NCBI GenBank assembly: GCA_015680635.1
Contig: JAABOA010000036.1
Coordinates: 13,880 to 27,530 of the forward strand
Reading direction: 5' to 3'
DNA length: 13,651 nt
DNA from: Lunasporangiospora selenospora
Taxonomy: Eukaryota; Mortierellomycota; Mortierellomycetes; Mortierellales; Mortierellaceae
In this document: positions 1 through 8,555 of the stretch, piece after piece
How positions within the stretch are numbered: the stretch's first letter is position 1
Layout: each line of letters opens with the position of its first letter
The notes under the pieces: model-generated
The model's database searches: none
Told to the model about the DNA's origin: nothing
What the model saw: the letters and a program-made list of their open reading frames with translations, nothing else
Program-made: the position numbers and the translations under genes

Positions 1-70
1 GGCAACATAGACACTTGCATATATCCCTCCCCCCCTTTTCTTTTTTTCTTTTATACATCAAGAAACTTTT
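1..70. other. Short 3' flank of the LisH/WD40 gene
   Basis: This is the stretch immediately downstream of the minus-strand stop codon at 71-73. It holds a C-rich run (27-36) followed by a T-rich run (37-52). On the minus strand these read as an A-rich then G-rich 3' untranslated sequence. No poly(A) signal can be named with confidence and the transcript end probably lies off the window. Confidence 0.4.
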
Positions 71-1538
71 TTATTGATCGATAGCCATGTCGCTTCCCAC
101 AGGTAACGACTGTGTTCTAGCATCCAGAGTCACACTCGCGCTCGAGTTAACCCATGTGCGAGCAGTCTTGTCAAAGCTTCCACTAACGAGCATTCTCCTA
201 TCCTGGTCCATGTATAGACCACGCACCACTGCCTTGTGTCCATCCAGGGTGCCCACCAGCTTCTGTGTGCCCACCTCATAGCAATAAATCTTGTTGTCGT
301 TTCCTGTAACATAGAAATACTTTCCTGATCGGTCCCAGACATTGCGTGGTGTCGAGAACCCATCTGTGGGCACACCATAGTAATTGAAAAGTTGCAATGC
401 CGAGTCAGTCCTGAACAAGATTTGACGGCCTGTTGGCGAATCAGTCGAGACGAGCAAGTAGCCTCCGTCGTTATGAGGCGACGCCGAAATATCCATTGGA
501 GTGAATGATACCCAGTCATCCTTGTTCGTGTTCATGTTGTACTTGACAGTGCTGTAGTCTGTCAGATCCACATAGTGCAGGTAATTGTCATCCCGAGTGC
601 CAATGACCACCACGGGCGAGCGATCGTTTGATTCCAGCACACACATGCCTTCGACAGCGCCCTTAAAGTACAGAGTCTGGTCTAGTTTATAAGTTGGAAG
701 CTTTCCTTGCTCCTGCTCCTGAATGGCTCTGTAAATATTGACCGTCTTGTCATGAGAGCCGGTAATGAAAACAGAGCCATTAACGGCAAACTTTGCACGA
801 ACCACAAACTTTTGGTGGTCCTTGAACTTTTGATGCTCCTCTCCCGTGATTGTGTTTGTGAGAACGGCAGACTTGTCCATTGCACTGGTCAGCATTAGCT
901 CGGGATAAAGTGGATGAAAGTCAATGTCCAGAACAACGCCGTCATGAGGTTGCAAGATCTTGAAAACATCGCCTGGCTTGTCAGAACCATGGGCAGTTTC
1001 GAGTAAAGTAAACTTGACAGTCCGATCTGATGCAGAGGTCACGAGCGCTGGCACTCGTTTCATGGTCAACGTGGGGTCGTTGTCAAGATCCTCCCAAGCC
1101 GGCAACACAGCGACATTTGCAGTCCGGGCGACAATAACGTTGATTGTGTGCAATTGATCATAGACCCTTTGAAGCTGGTTCGGCATAATGTTGTCGCCTG
1201 GCGTGGCAAAGTCTAGCTCTTCCACCTTACTAGATCAAATCCAGGGTGGTTGCAAAAGTAAGATGCATCAGAGATGCAATTCCTTTGTAAGAGTCATTGT
1301 AGTGTAGTGAGACTGACCTTGGCATATTCAGCTGGCTAAACTGGCTGTGCATCTGGGACATCTTGATATCGGTCAAAATTTCGAAAAGAGGTTTGGGTGC
1401 CTCCATACTCTTGGGGATATCCTCCAGGACTGGGTTGGCCTCTCGCTCATAGGCCTCAAGAGTGGCCGTGTAGCCCATGGTTCGTAAGAATTCTTGGACA
1501 ATCAAATGAGCCTCGCTCACTGTCTTTCGTTGCTCCAT
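71..1538 (-). CDS. LisH domain plus WD40-repeat propeller protein, two exons
   Basis: Exons are 1538-1318 and 1229-71, with an 88-bp intron (1317-1230) whose donor is AAG|GTCAGT and acceptor CTAG. The join restores Ser-Lys-Val-Glu-Glu and gives 459 residues ending in TAA. The start ATG (1538-1536) is the first in frame with the LisH motif; an ATG 60 bases further upstream would only add a Ser/Pro-rich extension read from promoter sequence. Residues about 8-40 match the LisH pattern (helical, with LRTMGYTATLEAYEREA), a dimerisation motif. From about residue 130 there are seven plausible blades: about 132-155, 168-203, 210-242, 258-297, 313-350, 363-400 and 402-434. The clearest carry SASDRTVKF, GSHDKTVNIY and GSFDKTARTW, each with a preceding His. 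Such proteins act as scaffolds in multi-subunit complexes. Which complex cannot be told from sequence, and no gene name is assigned. It shares a divergent promoter with KGD1. Confidence 0.88.
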
Positions 1539-2132
1539 TGTAAATCTGCTTTTTTTTCGGGATGGATGATGGAGGAATGGAGGAAAGAGGAATGACAAAT
1601 GTCGTTGTCAGGGGTTCGTGGTTTGCGAGCGCGACACTTTTTTTTTTTTTTTCATTTCTGTTAAGGGTAAAGGAGGATTCGAAACCCACTCTGAGCTTGG
1701 ACAATGGGTGGTGGACAAGCGCGTCTAGAGTTGAAGGTTGGCGGAAGGGGGTTTCCATCACTGGTAAAAGACTTTCCAAGTAGTACAATTTTGGCGAGGG
1801 GCCGTGGAGCAGCACTCTTGACAGAATGAGGCTGCGCAAGGATAGGGTACACCAAAGACAATGTTGACGGCACCCGCCTAAATGCAACCTGAAATGGAAT
1901 AACCCACAGGTGGAGAGAGCCCTGTTGCACTAGAAGGGTGCCCCGTGCACGGCGCACTCAAAGACTCTCCTTCCTTTCTTCGTCATAGTCATCATCACTC
2001 TTTTTCACACGGATACGCCCCCTTCACCCTATTTCTCGCCAACCTGCCTTTGTGCTTGCCCAGACAGCTCTTCCCTTCCTTCCCATGTCTAGCTCATCTC
2101 TCTCCATTCGTCTCCATTAACCACTCCTCACC
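1539..2132. promoter_or_regulatory. Divergent promoter between the LisH/WD40 gene and KGD1
   Basis: The 594 bases between the two start codons must hold the promoters and 5' leaders of both head-to-head genes. On the KGD1 side, roughly 1965-2132 is strongly C/T-rich on the plus strand, a common feature of fungal core promoters and leaders. The KGD1 start lies in the favourable context CACCATGCC. On the other side there is a T15 run at 1638-1652, a possible nucleosome-excluding poly(dA:dT) tract. No canonical CCAAT or TATA box is evident in a reading by eye. Apparent open frames through the C/T-rich stretch overlap KGD1 out of frame and are not regarded as genes. Confidence 0.6.
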
Positions 2133-5100
2133 ATGCCATTCCCCTTCTCACCCGCTTCTCGAGTTGCTCTTCGACACGCGGCACAAAAGTCCGCGCTGTT
2201 CTATCGCCCTGCCACGGTCTTCACAGGACTCTCTATCCACAGAGCATTCTCATCCTCACCCCAGTCCTCAAAGGCCACCTCCAAAGATGATCTCCCGGCC
2301 GCAAAGGATGCTTTCCTCCAAGGCAACTCGGCCAGCTATGTCGAAGAGATGTATTCTGCTTGGCTCAAGGACCCAAAGTCTGTTCATCTTTCATGGCAGA
2401 TTTACTTTCGGAATCAGGCTCAAGGCATGTCCTCTTCGCAGTCCTTTCAATCCGCACCCACAATCCCGACAAGCGGCGGCGTCCCATCTTTGGTCCCAGG
2501 CTCTCAAGTCGGTTCCTCGGATGTGATTGACCATCTCAAGATCCAACTGTTGGTCCGTGCTTACCAAGTTCGTGGTCACCATATTGCAAAGTTGGATCCT
2601 CTCGGATTGAACCGATCCGACCTCTCACCCGTCTCTCCTCGAGAACTCGACCTTACTCACTATGGGTTCACAGAAAAGGACTTGGATCGCACCTTTTCAC
2701 TTGGACCCGGCATTCTCCCCGAATTCCTCGGGATTGGAAGCAATCAGACTCTTCGAGAGATCATTGGGCATCTAGAAAACATCTATTGTACGTTTTGTCT
2801 CTTCACAGGGTGATGCCATGTCAATGTTTTACAGACAATTAGACTCATTTCAGCCCTTTTTTTCTAGGTGGATCGATCGGTGTCGAGTACATTCACATCC
2901 CTGACCGAGGCCGGTGCGACTGGATCCGGGAAAGAGTTGAGGTCCCACAACCGTACAAATACACCAAGGAGGAAAAGGCAATGATGCTTGATCGTCTGAT
3001 CTGGTCCGACTCGTTTGAGCGTTTTGTTGCCTCCAAGTATCCCAGCGAGCGAAGGTTCGGACTCGAAGGAGGAGAGAGTCTGATTCCTGCAATGAAGGCC
3101 CTGGTGAGTGGAAGTGTGCGGTTCATATCGATTGTCTGCTTGGCCCTCCCTGTTTCACATGCTGACCCATTATTCGTGGTTTGAAATATTCCCTTCAGAT
3201 CGATAGGTCGGTCGAGCACGGAGTCGAGTCCATTGTCATGGGCATGCCCCACCGTGGCCGTTTGAATGTCCTCTCAAACGTCGTCCGGAAACCGAACGAA
3301 TCGATTTTTTCAGAGTTTAGTGGCAACACTGTTGATGACGGCTTCTCAGGCGACGTAAAGTACCATCTAGGAATGAACTATGAACGGCCCACGCCCTCTG
3401 GAAAACCAGTTCACCTTTCCTTAGTGGCAAACCCGTCTCATTTGGAAGCAGAGGACCCTGTTGTCCTAGGCAAGACCCATGCCATCCAGCACTACATGGA
3501 TGACAAATCACGAACGCGTTCACTTGCAGTTCTCTTGCATGGAGATGCCGCCTATGCAGGCCAAGGGGTTATCTATGAAACACAGGGATTTATGGATCTT
3601 CCTGCCTACTCAACAGGAGGCACAGTCCATATTGTTGTCAATAACCAGATTGGTTTCACGACAGACCCTCGCTTTGCGCGCTCGACGGCCTACTGCACAG
3701 ACATTGCCAAGTCGATCAATGCACCCATTTTCCACGTGAATGCTGACGATGTCGAGGCTGTCAACTTTGTACATCAATTGGCGGCGGATTGGCGCAAAGA
3801 GTTCCACACGGATGTCGTTGTTGACTTTGTTTGCTACAGACGTCATGGCCACAATGAAACCGATCAGCCCAGCTTTACTCAGCCTATCATGTATAAAGCT
3901 ATCGAAAAACAAGTACCAGTGCTTGAAAAGTATACAGCTCAACTAATCGACGAAGGAACATTTACTCAGGAGCAAATCAATGCCATGAAGACACGCGTGT
4001 GGGATATTTTGGAAGAAAATTATGCCAAGAGCGCCGACTACAAGACCAAGTCCAAGGAGTGGATGACGAGTTCCTGGCATGGATTCAAGTCGCCTGCGGA
4101 ATCAGCCGCCATGGTACTACCAAGCTATCCTACTGGTTCGCCCATAGAAACTCTGAGGCATATTGGCAATACAATCAGCTCCTATCCACCAGGGTTCAAG
4201 ATTCATCCTAATCTGGGCAGGATCATGAAGACTCGAGCGAAAACCATTGAGACGGGATCCAATATTGACTGGGCTACAGCCGAGAGTCTAGCATTCGGTG
4301 CATTGCTGATGGAAGGAAAGCATGTTCGACTGGCAGGTCAGGATGTCGAACGAGGTACCTTCTCTCAACGTCATGCTGTCTTTCACGACCAAGACACCGA
4401 CTCGCTTCATATACCACTCAAGAACCTTAGCCACGGTCAGGCAGCCTTCTCCGTCTACAACTCGTCGCTGTCTGAGTATGGCGCTCTCGGATTCGAACTC
4501 GGCTACTCTTTGGTCAATCCCAATTCGCTCATTCTCTGGGAAGCTCAGTTCGGTGACTTTGCCAACAACGCTCAGTGCATCATTGACCAGTTTATCGCGT
4601 CGGGAGAGAAGAAATGGCTCCAGCGCACTGGTTTGACCATGTTGCTCCCTCACGGTTTTGACGGCCAAGGCCCTGAGCACTCGAGTGCTCGCATTGAACG
4701 CTTTCTCCAGATGTGTGACGATCATCCAGAAAACTTCCCAAAGGGAGAAATGCAGGATCGTCAACTTCAGGATTGCAACATGCAGATTGTCTACTGCTCG
4801 ACTCCAGCCAACTACTTCCATGTTCTCCGGCGACAGATTAATCGTGACTACCGCAAGCCATTGGTTGTTTTCAACTCGAAACTGCTGCTACGTCATCCAA
4901 TGGCACGATCGAGTTTGGAAGAGATGACGGGTAACACAGAGTTCCAACAGTTTATTCCAGAACCCGAAGGTGAACACCTGGAGGGTCGCGACAAGATTAC
5001 AAAGCACATCCTTTGCTCGGGTCAAGTTTATTATGCATTGGTCAAGGCGCGAGAACAAAACAAACTTAAGAATGTTGCCATTTCTCGTGTGGAGCAAGTG

Positions 5101-5412
5101 AGTCCATTCCCATTCAAATTGGTCAAGGAACACTCTGATAAATACCCGAATGCAGAGATTGTGTGGTGTCAGGAAGAACCATTGAACATGGGCTCGTGGT
5201 TTTATGTGGCTCCCCGAATCCAAACCTCTCTTCGTGAGACAGATCACCACAAGAACAAGACGGTTCGATACGCAGGTCGAGACCCCTCTGCATCTGTGGC
5301 AACGGGCAACAAGAAGAAGCATCTTGCAGAAGAGTATGCATTCCTCTCCGAAGCGTTAGTTGGTGAGACGTTGGAGCCCAAGGAGATTGTTGGCGGTGTT
5401 CCAGTCTTTTAA
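2133..5412 (+). CDS. KGD1: 2-oxoglutarate dehydrogenase E1 component, mitochondrial, three exons
   Basis: This is the thiamin-diphosphate E1 subunit of the 2-oxoglutarate dehydrogenase complex. It decarboxylates 2-oxoglutarate and passes the succinyl group to E2 lipoate in the TCA cycle, in the mitochondrial matrix. Exons are 2133-2787, 2868-3103 and 3199-5412. Introns of 80 bp (GTACGT...TCTAG) and 95 bp (GTGAGT...TTCAG, with CTGAC at 3162-3166) join to restore the family motifs YCGSIGVEY and [13 protein letters not shown]. The product has 1034 residues, the usual length (human about 1023). Residues 1-40 form an Arg/Ser-rich targeting peptide with likely cleavage near HRAF|SSSP. About 58-98 is the E1 N-terminal segment ([14 protein letters not shown]). 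Then come HLGM (from 353), the ThDP motif GDAAYAGQG (from 412) with [10 protein letters not shown] (from 445), GHNETDQP (from 514), the transketolase pyrimidine domain from about 652 with [13 protein letters not shown] (from 677), and a C-terminal domain with [16 protein letters not shown]. No disruption is seen. Confidence 0.98.
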
Positions 5413-5875
5413 TTTTTCATGGCATAAAAAGCGGGGGGGGGGGGATTGATTGTTAAAGAGTCGATCTGGAATTTGGAGCGGATTTTTTACTCAAGTCGCC
5501 GATTGGGCTCTATAGTCGGACCATTAAAGTGGACTTTTCACTGAAGCTCGTTTAAAAAAATGAAACAGCAGCTATTTTTTTTTTTCACAAGGATAATTTT
5601 TTTCACAAAGAAAAGTTGATACATTAACAAGCCGAGGGAAACTATTGATCTGAAAGGATATTTTATTCCATCCCTTTACACCTTTGTCTAAACGAAAACT
5701 CAGTCGGTCAACCAAAGAAGCACATTGGGGATGGTGGAGGATATGAGGCTATCGAAAACTAGTCATGAGTAGTTGATAGACGGCCTCAAGTTGAATGCCA
5801 TCTCGTGTAGTCGCCCTTAATCCATCACACGTTCAATATCCACCATCAACCTCTCAGCACTTGCCTCACACGACC
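5413..5875. other. KGD1 3' flank and intergenic spacer, no gene seen
   Basis: After the KGD1 stop there is a run of 12 G (5433-5444), then A/T-rich sequence with T-runs near 5574-5584 and 5597-5602. Short open frames exist but none has a recognisable product or splice structure. The KGD1 3' UTR and polyadenylation site should lie in its first part; no AATAAA is evident. From about 5841 the sequence becomes similar to 8048-8111, the start of a dispersed repeat. Confidence 0.5.
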
Positions 5876-6019
5876 GTGACTCTATCCATGACTCGATCCA
5901 TGATTCAATCCATGATTCGGTCCACGATTCTCCCTATGACTTCACCCATGAATTTCTCCATGACTCTCTCCGTGACTCTATCCATGATTCACTCCTCGAC
6001 CCTCTCCGTGGCTCTCTTG
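5876..6019. repeat. 12-bp minisatellite, 12 consecutive units
   Basis: Twelve abutting 12-bp units in constant register run from GTGACTCTATCC (5876-5887) to GTGGCTCTCTTG (6008-6019). The consensus is close to ATGACTCTATCC. Most units begin with ATGA, GTGA or ATGATTC and end in TCC; units 5, 6, 11 and 12 are the most diverged. The period is a multiple of three, so any reading frame through it gives a four-residue repeat: Met-Thr/Ile-x-Ser on the plus strand and Glu-Ser-Trp-type repeats on the minus strand. The related stretch at 8048-8111 has only about two such units, so the array seems to have expanded here. Whether it is translated is unknown. Confidence 0.9.
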
Positions 6020-6024
6020 ATCTG

Positions 6025-6640
6025 TCACGCGCTTTCTGGTCGTGACATGTATCCCCTACCCAAGGAGTATAGTATGACCGGTACTGATCGGAAAAGTAGT
6101 TGGACGAAAAAGATGGAGTCCGAGATGAATCAGACCAAAAGAGATGATGAGAAGGAGGAAGAGAGCAGTGGAAAGAAATTGGAGTGGAGTAAGGAGGAAA
6201 AAGAGACCAAGTAGAGTAGGGAATACAACTTACCAATAACAGCATGGCTGCCTAAATCACTCCTGGTTCTGAAGGTGCATAGACCCACCGTCAGAGCAGC
6301 TTGTCCTGATCGTGTGAGATTTGCCAATCTCGTTGGCAAGGGTATTCCAGATGATCCGCTGACGCTGTTAATATTTCTGGGTAGAGAATAGGTCAGGGCT
6401 AGAGATAGATGCGCCAAGGTGCCAGTCGGTGGGGAGTGAAGAGAGACAAGGGAAAGGTTGGTGACAGAGGTTGGGAAAAATGATATTTCCAAAATAAGAG
6501 GGTGTTAAGAAGGAAGAAAATAGTGGCTCAGAAGAGTGTTCACTCCTTACTGCATAGCACAACATCTCTGCAATACATCACACACCAACTAAAACTTTCC
6601 CAAATGCCCAGTTAATTTTGCTCTGGCCACCACACAGCTT
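6025..6640 (-). pseudogene. Candidate decayed spliced gene, three exon-like blocks
   Basis: Exon-like blocks are 6640-6551, 6376-6234 and 6083-6025. Each is bounded by good splice signals on the minus strand. An acceptor TTTTTTCAG precedes 6640. A GTAAGG donor at 6550 pairs with CTGACC...CTACCCAG ending at 6377 (174 bp). A GTAAGT donor at 6233 pairs with GATCAG ending at 6084 (150 bp). Phases are compatible. The middle block reads NINSVSGSSGIPLPTRL and continues through LANLTRSGQAALTVGL to HAVIG, and the last block ends PESA then TGA. The first block has one in-frame TAG (codon 17 of that block), so the chain is broken unless a start lies downstream of it, for example the ATG just before the 6550 donor. 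The product matches no family I recognise. The splice logic is visible; calling it a gene relic is inference. Confidence 0.28.
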
Positions 6641-7107
6641 CTGAAAAAATAATAACAACAGACCATCAAAAATGCAGGTCCTTGACACTTGTCAGGAAAT
6701 GTTCTGCAGGAATCTGATCTATTCACCTCTCACTACTCTACTCGATGTTTGTCTCTGAACCATATCTTCTAGTGGTTTTTGTGGTCATCCAGTAATGATT
6801 TAATCTTACAGTAAGCGCTGGTCCGACCAGCAAAATTTAGGTCTCTATTAATGTAAAATATTACTCCGAAGGGGCATGCTAAATTATATCAGATGTAGTC
6901 GACGCTTCGAGCGCGAGTGTGTGGAAAAGGGCTATGGGGCTATGGAAGGAGTTTGATATTGGCTGGTCTCCACGTAACTGTGGCATGGTATATTTTTTTG
7001 GTGTATCCTCAAATGGTTTGCTAGTGTGATCATTTCTGTTTGGAGTGGGCTCGGGGCAGATCTCATCCACGAATCGACAAATCCTGAAAATTGCTGTGCC
7101 AACATGT
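6641..7107. other. Accessory spacer with a coding-like minus-strand segment
   Basis: No confident gene. At 6805-6831 two odd-length palindromes abut: CTTACAGTAAG (6805-6815) and GCTGGTCCGACCAGC (6817-6831). A minus-strand frame (7070-6879, 63 codons, ATG to TAA-type stop) reads through the segment 6974-6907 as GDQPISNSFHS then PIALFHTLALEA. The similar segment at 10227-10160 keeps the same frame (GDQPTLNSFYS). That shared frame suggests both derive from one old coding sequence. No product is recognised. Confidence 0.35.
6907..6974 (-). repeat. Dispersed repeat segment, copy 1 (partner 10160-10227)
   Basis: This 68-bp stretch aligns without gaps to 10160-10227, with about 15 differences (about 78 percent identical). 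Roughly 13 of the 15 are transitions. In both copies the minus strand is open in the same frame and begins Gly-Asp-Gln-Pro. At most differing sites the partner copy has A or T where this copy has G or C. Confidence 0.7.
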
Positions 7108-7115
7108 ATTACGTC

Positions 7116-7196
7116 TAGTGTTTCCCATGAGTCAAGTCGAAGGCTCCAACTCGACTCACATTGAGTTGAGTCGGTGAGTCGAGTTGAAGAACACTA
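7116..7196. mobile_element. 81-bp hAT-like miniature inverted-repeat element
   Basis: The element begins TAGTGTT and ends AACACTA, perfect 7-bp terminal inverted repeats of the TAGNG type seen in hAT transposons. It is flanked by ATTACGTC (7108-7115) and ATTATGTC (7197-7204), an 8-bp direct repeat with one mismatch, the target-duplication length of hAT elements. Inside is a perfect 13-bp inverted repeat, CAACTCGACTCAC (7147-7159) and GTGAGTCGAGTTG (7174-7186), with a 14-base loop that carries another GAGTTGAGTCG copy. There is no coding capacity, so it would be non-autonomous and depend on a transposase elsewhere. The structure is directly visible; the hAT assignment is inference from termini and duplication length. 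Confidence 0.72.
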
Positions 7197-7253
7197 ATTA
7201 TGTCGTAGGCATGTTTGATGGATAGGGGTTGAAACATGTTTTCGTGCTGTAGA

Positions 7254-7851
7254 CTAGTTATCATAGTCATGTTGTTGGTCTATCGGTGTATTGATCTTCC
7301 AGAAGAACTCTTGTTGATATACGGATCCTTTACTCTGCTTGTTTGTTGTCTGCTCTCGACTTTTATGCCGGAGTCTACATTCATAAAATGCCTTTGGTTG
7401 AAAAAAAGGCTCTGGAGTCTGACCCATGGCAAGTTGGACGGGTAGGGAGAAGAGTTTTGGTATCGGATCCGCCTCTCTTGTTTTCCAGATCGTGCCAGTT
7501 TGTTATCCTATTGCATTTACTATCGACCTTGCTGATAGTTTCATGTTTCTTGTTTGTCCTTGGTAGTCTCCATCTCAGTTTTCATTACGCTAAATGTGAT
7601 CCGTTTGAATGCGTGGTGAGGGCTGATTGCATTGTCAAGAGAGAGTCGTCATGATATGCGCTACCATTGGCTACCATGCTGATGTTTCTGCCTTCGATAA
7701 TTTGCCATGGTGCTTCGGCTTTCTGGAGTATTGTTGAAGTAGCAGAGATATTGTATCTGTGCACTGGTAGTCGACGGCATGTCTCTTGGTAATTTTTTCT
7801 TTGGCTGATCCTCTGGCTCTTAAACGGGGCTGCCAGCACGGTCTGTGTCAT
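7254..7851 (-). pseudogene. Worn coding-like sequence, possibly an RNase H-type transposon relic
   Basis: Two long minus-strand open stretches adjoin in different frames: 7851-7585 (88 codons plus stop) and 7502-7254 (82 codons plus stop). The first extends upstream to about 8030 in the same frame with only two stops. Near its end it reads ISMVANGSAYHDDSLLTM and then ALTTHSNGSHLA. The order of a V-x-(D/N)-G-S strand, then a second strand ending T-x-x-N-G, is reminiscent of the start of RNase H domains in LINE-type elements, with Asn replacing the catalytic Asp. The second stretch contains QTPEPFFQPKAF and is not recognised. No intact gene is claimed. An alternative is random openness in a region of few minus-strand stops. 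Confidence 0.25.
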
Positions 7852-8047
7852 CTGGATCCTGTATCAAAGCACGACCCGTTCTACGTCTTGTATTATCCAG
7901 CTTGCGAAATGGGATGTTTCTGGCCGACCTTCCGCCAGGGATGTTGCCAATAATTCCTGAAGTGTCTTTCAGAACGTGGTGTACAGTGTCATGATCCGTG
8001 GGTATATCCTGCTAGGTGGTTGACCTGGACCTACTACATCCTTCCTT
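7852..8047. other. Intergenic sequence, no gene seen
   Basis: This contains only the upstream extension of the worn minus-strand frame described for 7254-7851, interrupted by stops. No RNA gene, repeat or promoter is evident. Confidence 0.4.
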
Positions 8048-8111
8048 TACCATCAACCTCTTTCAGCACCTGCCTCAAACTCGTGGATTCTCTCCATGAT
8101 GCTCTCGTTCC
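8048..8111. repeat. Dispersed repeat segment, copy 2 (partner 5841-5899)
   Basis: The plus strand is similar to 5841-5899: ACCATCAACCTCT, CAGCAC, TGCCTCA and a downstream CTCTCCATGA are shared, with two short indels. It leads into about two degenerate units of the 12-bp motif that is expanded to twelve at 5876-6019. It lies in the same orientation as its partner. Confidence 0.65.
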
Positions 8112-8555
8112 ATCATACACTTCTGACCACACCATATCTCAAGTCTCAGGAGAATATGAGCAGCGTAGATCATGGAAAGAACAAGAGTCATGGGTGGAAT
8201 TAAATATTAAAGTAGACCAGATGAAAATGGGAAGGGGATAGGGTGGTGGCTATGGAGGCTAGAACGTAAGGTATTGAAGAGAAAGAGGTGATGAAAGCAA
8301 AAAGGAGGAGGCGAAGGAAATGTGCTGAAGGTGAGAGAGGCAGAAAAGTACTGAGCAAAAATATAAGAAAGAAGAGTGGGAAGAAAAGGCTAGAGGAACA
8401 ATCAAAGGATCGGGAAAGAAGGAAAAGGAATGGAGAGAGGAGGTGGGCCATGAAGAGTTAGCCAAAGTAATCAATGAGGATGAAGGACGTTGACATCAAG
8501 AGAAAAATGAAGACGACTTCAAGGGGATAAAGACAACTTACCTGCAACGGTGCAG
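8112..8555. other. Purine-rich 3' flank of the low-complexity gene
   Basis: From about 8220 to 8520 the plus strand is strongly A/G-rich, so the minus strand is a long pyrimidine tract. On the minus strand a good donor, GCAG|GTAAGTTG, starts at 8541, only 14 bases after the stop codon (8558-8556). The 6233 donor has the same GTAAGTTGT core and also leads into pyrimidine-rich sequence, so a 3' UTR intron or an alternative last exon is possible. Hydrophobic open frames through the pyrimidine tract are compositional and are not called. Confidence 0.4.

Noticed and set aside
1945-2526. Plus-strand 193-codon frame overlapping the KGD1 5' end
   Set aside because: It runs through the C/T-rich leader and then out of frame inside KGD1 exon 1. 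The composition is a by-product of the pyrimidine tract.
5876-6019. CRISPR-like array
   Set aside because: The units are 12 bp, contiguous and without unique spacers, and the context is eukaryotic.
5795-6214. Plus-strand 139-codon frame with Met/Ser repeats
   Set aside because: The repeats are simply the 12-bp minisatellite and the tail is purine-rich low-complexity sequence. There is no supporting leader or homologous product.
8200-8474. Hydrophobic minus-strand frames that look like membrane proteins
   Set aside because: They come from the pyrimidine tract (Leu, Phe, Ser codons in two frames at once), a compositional effect.
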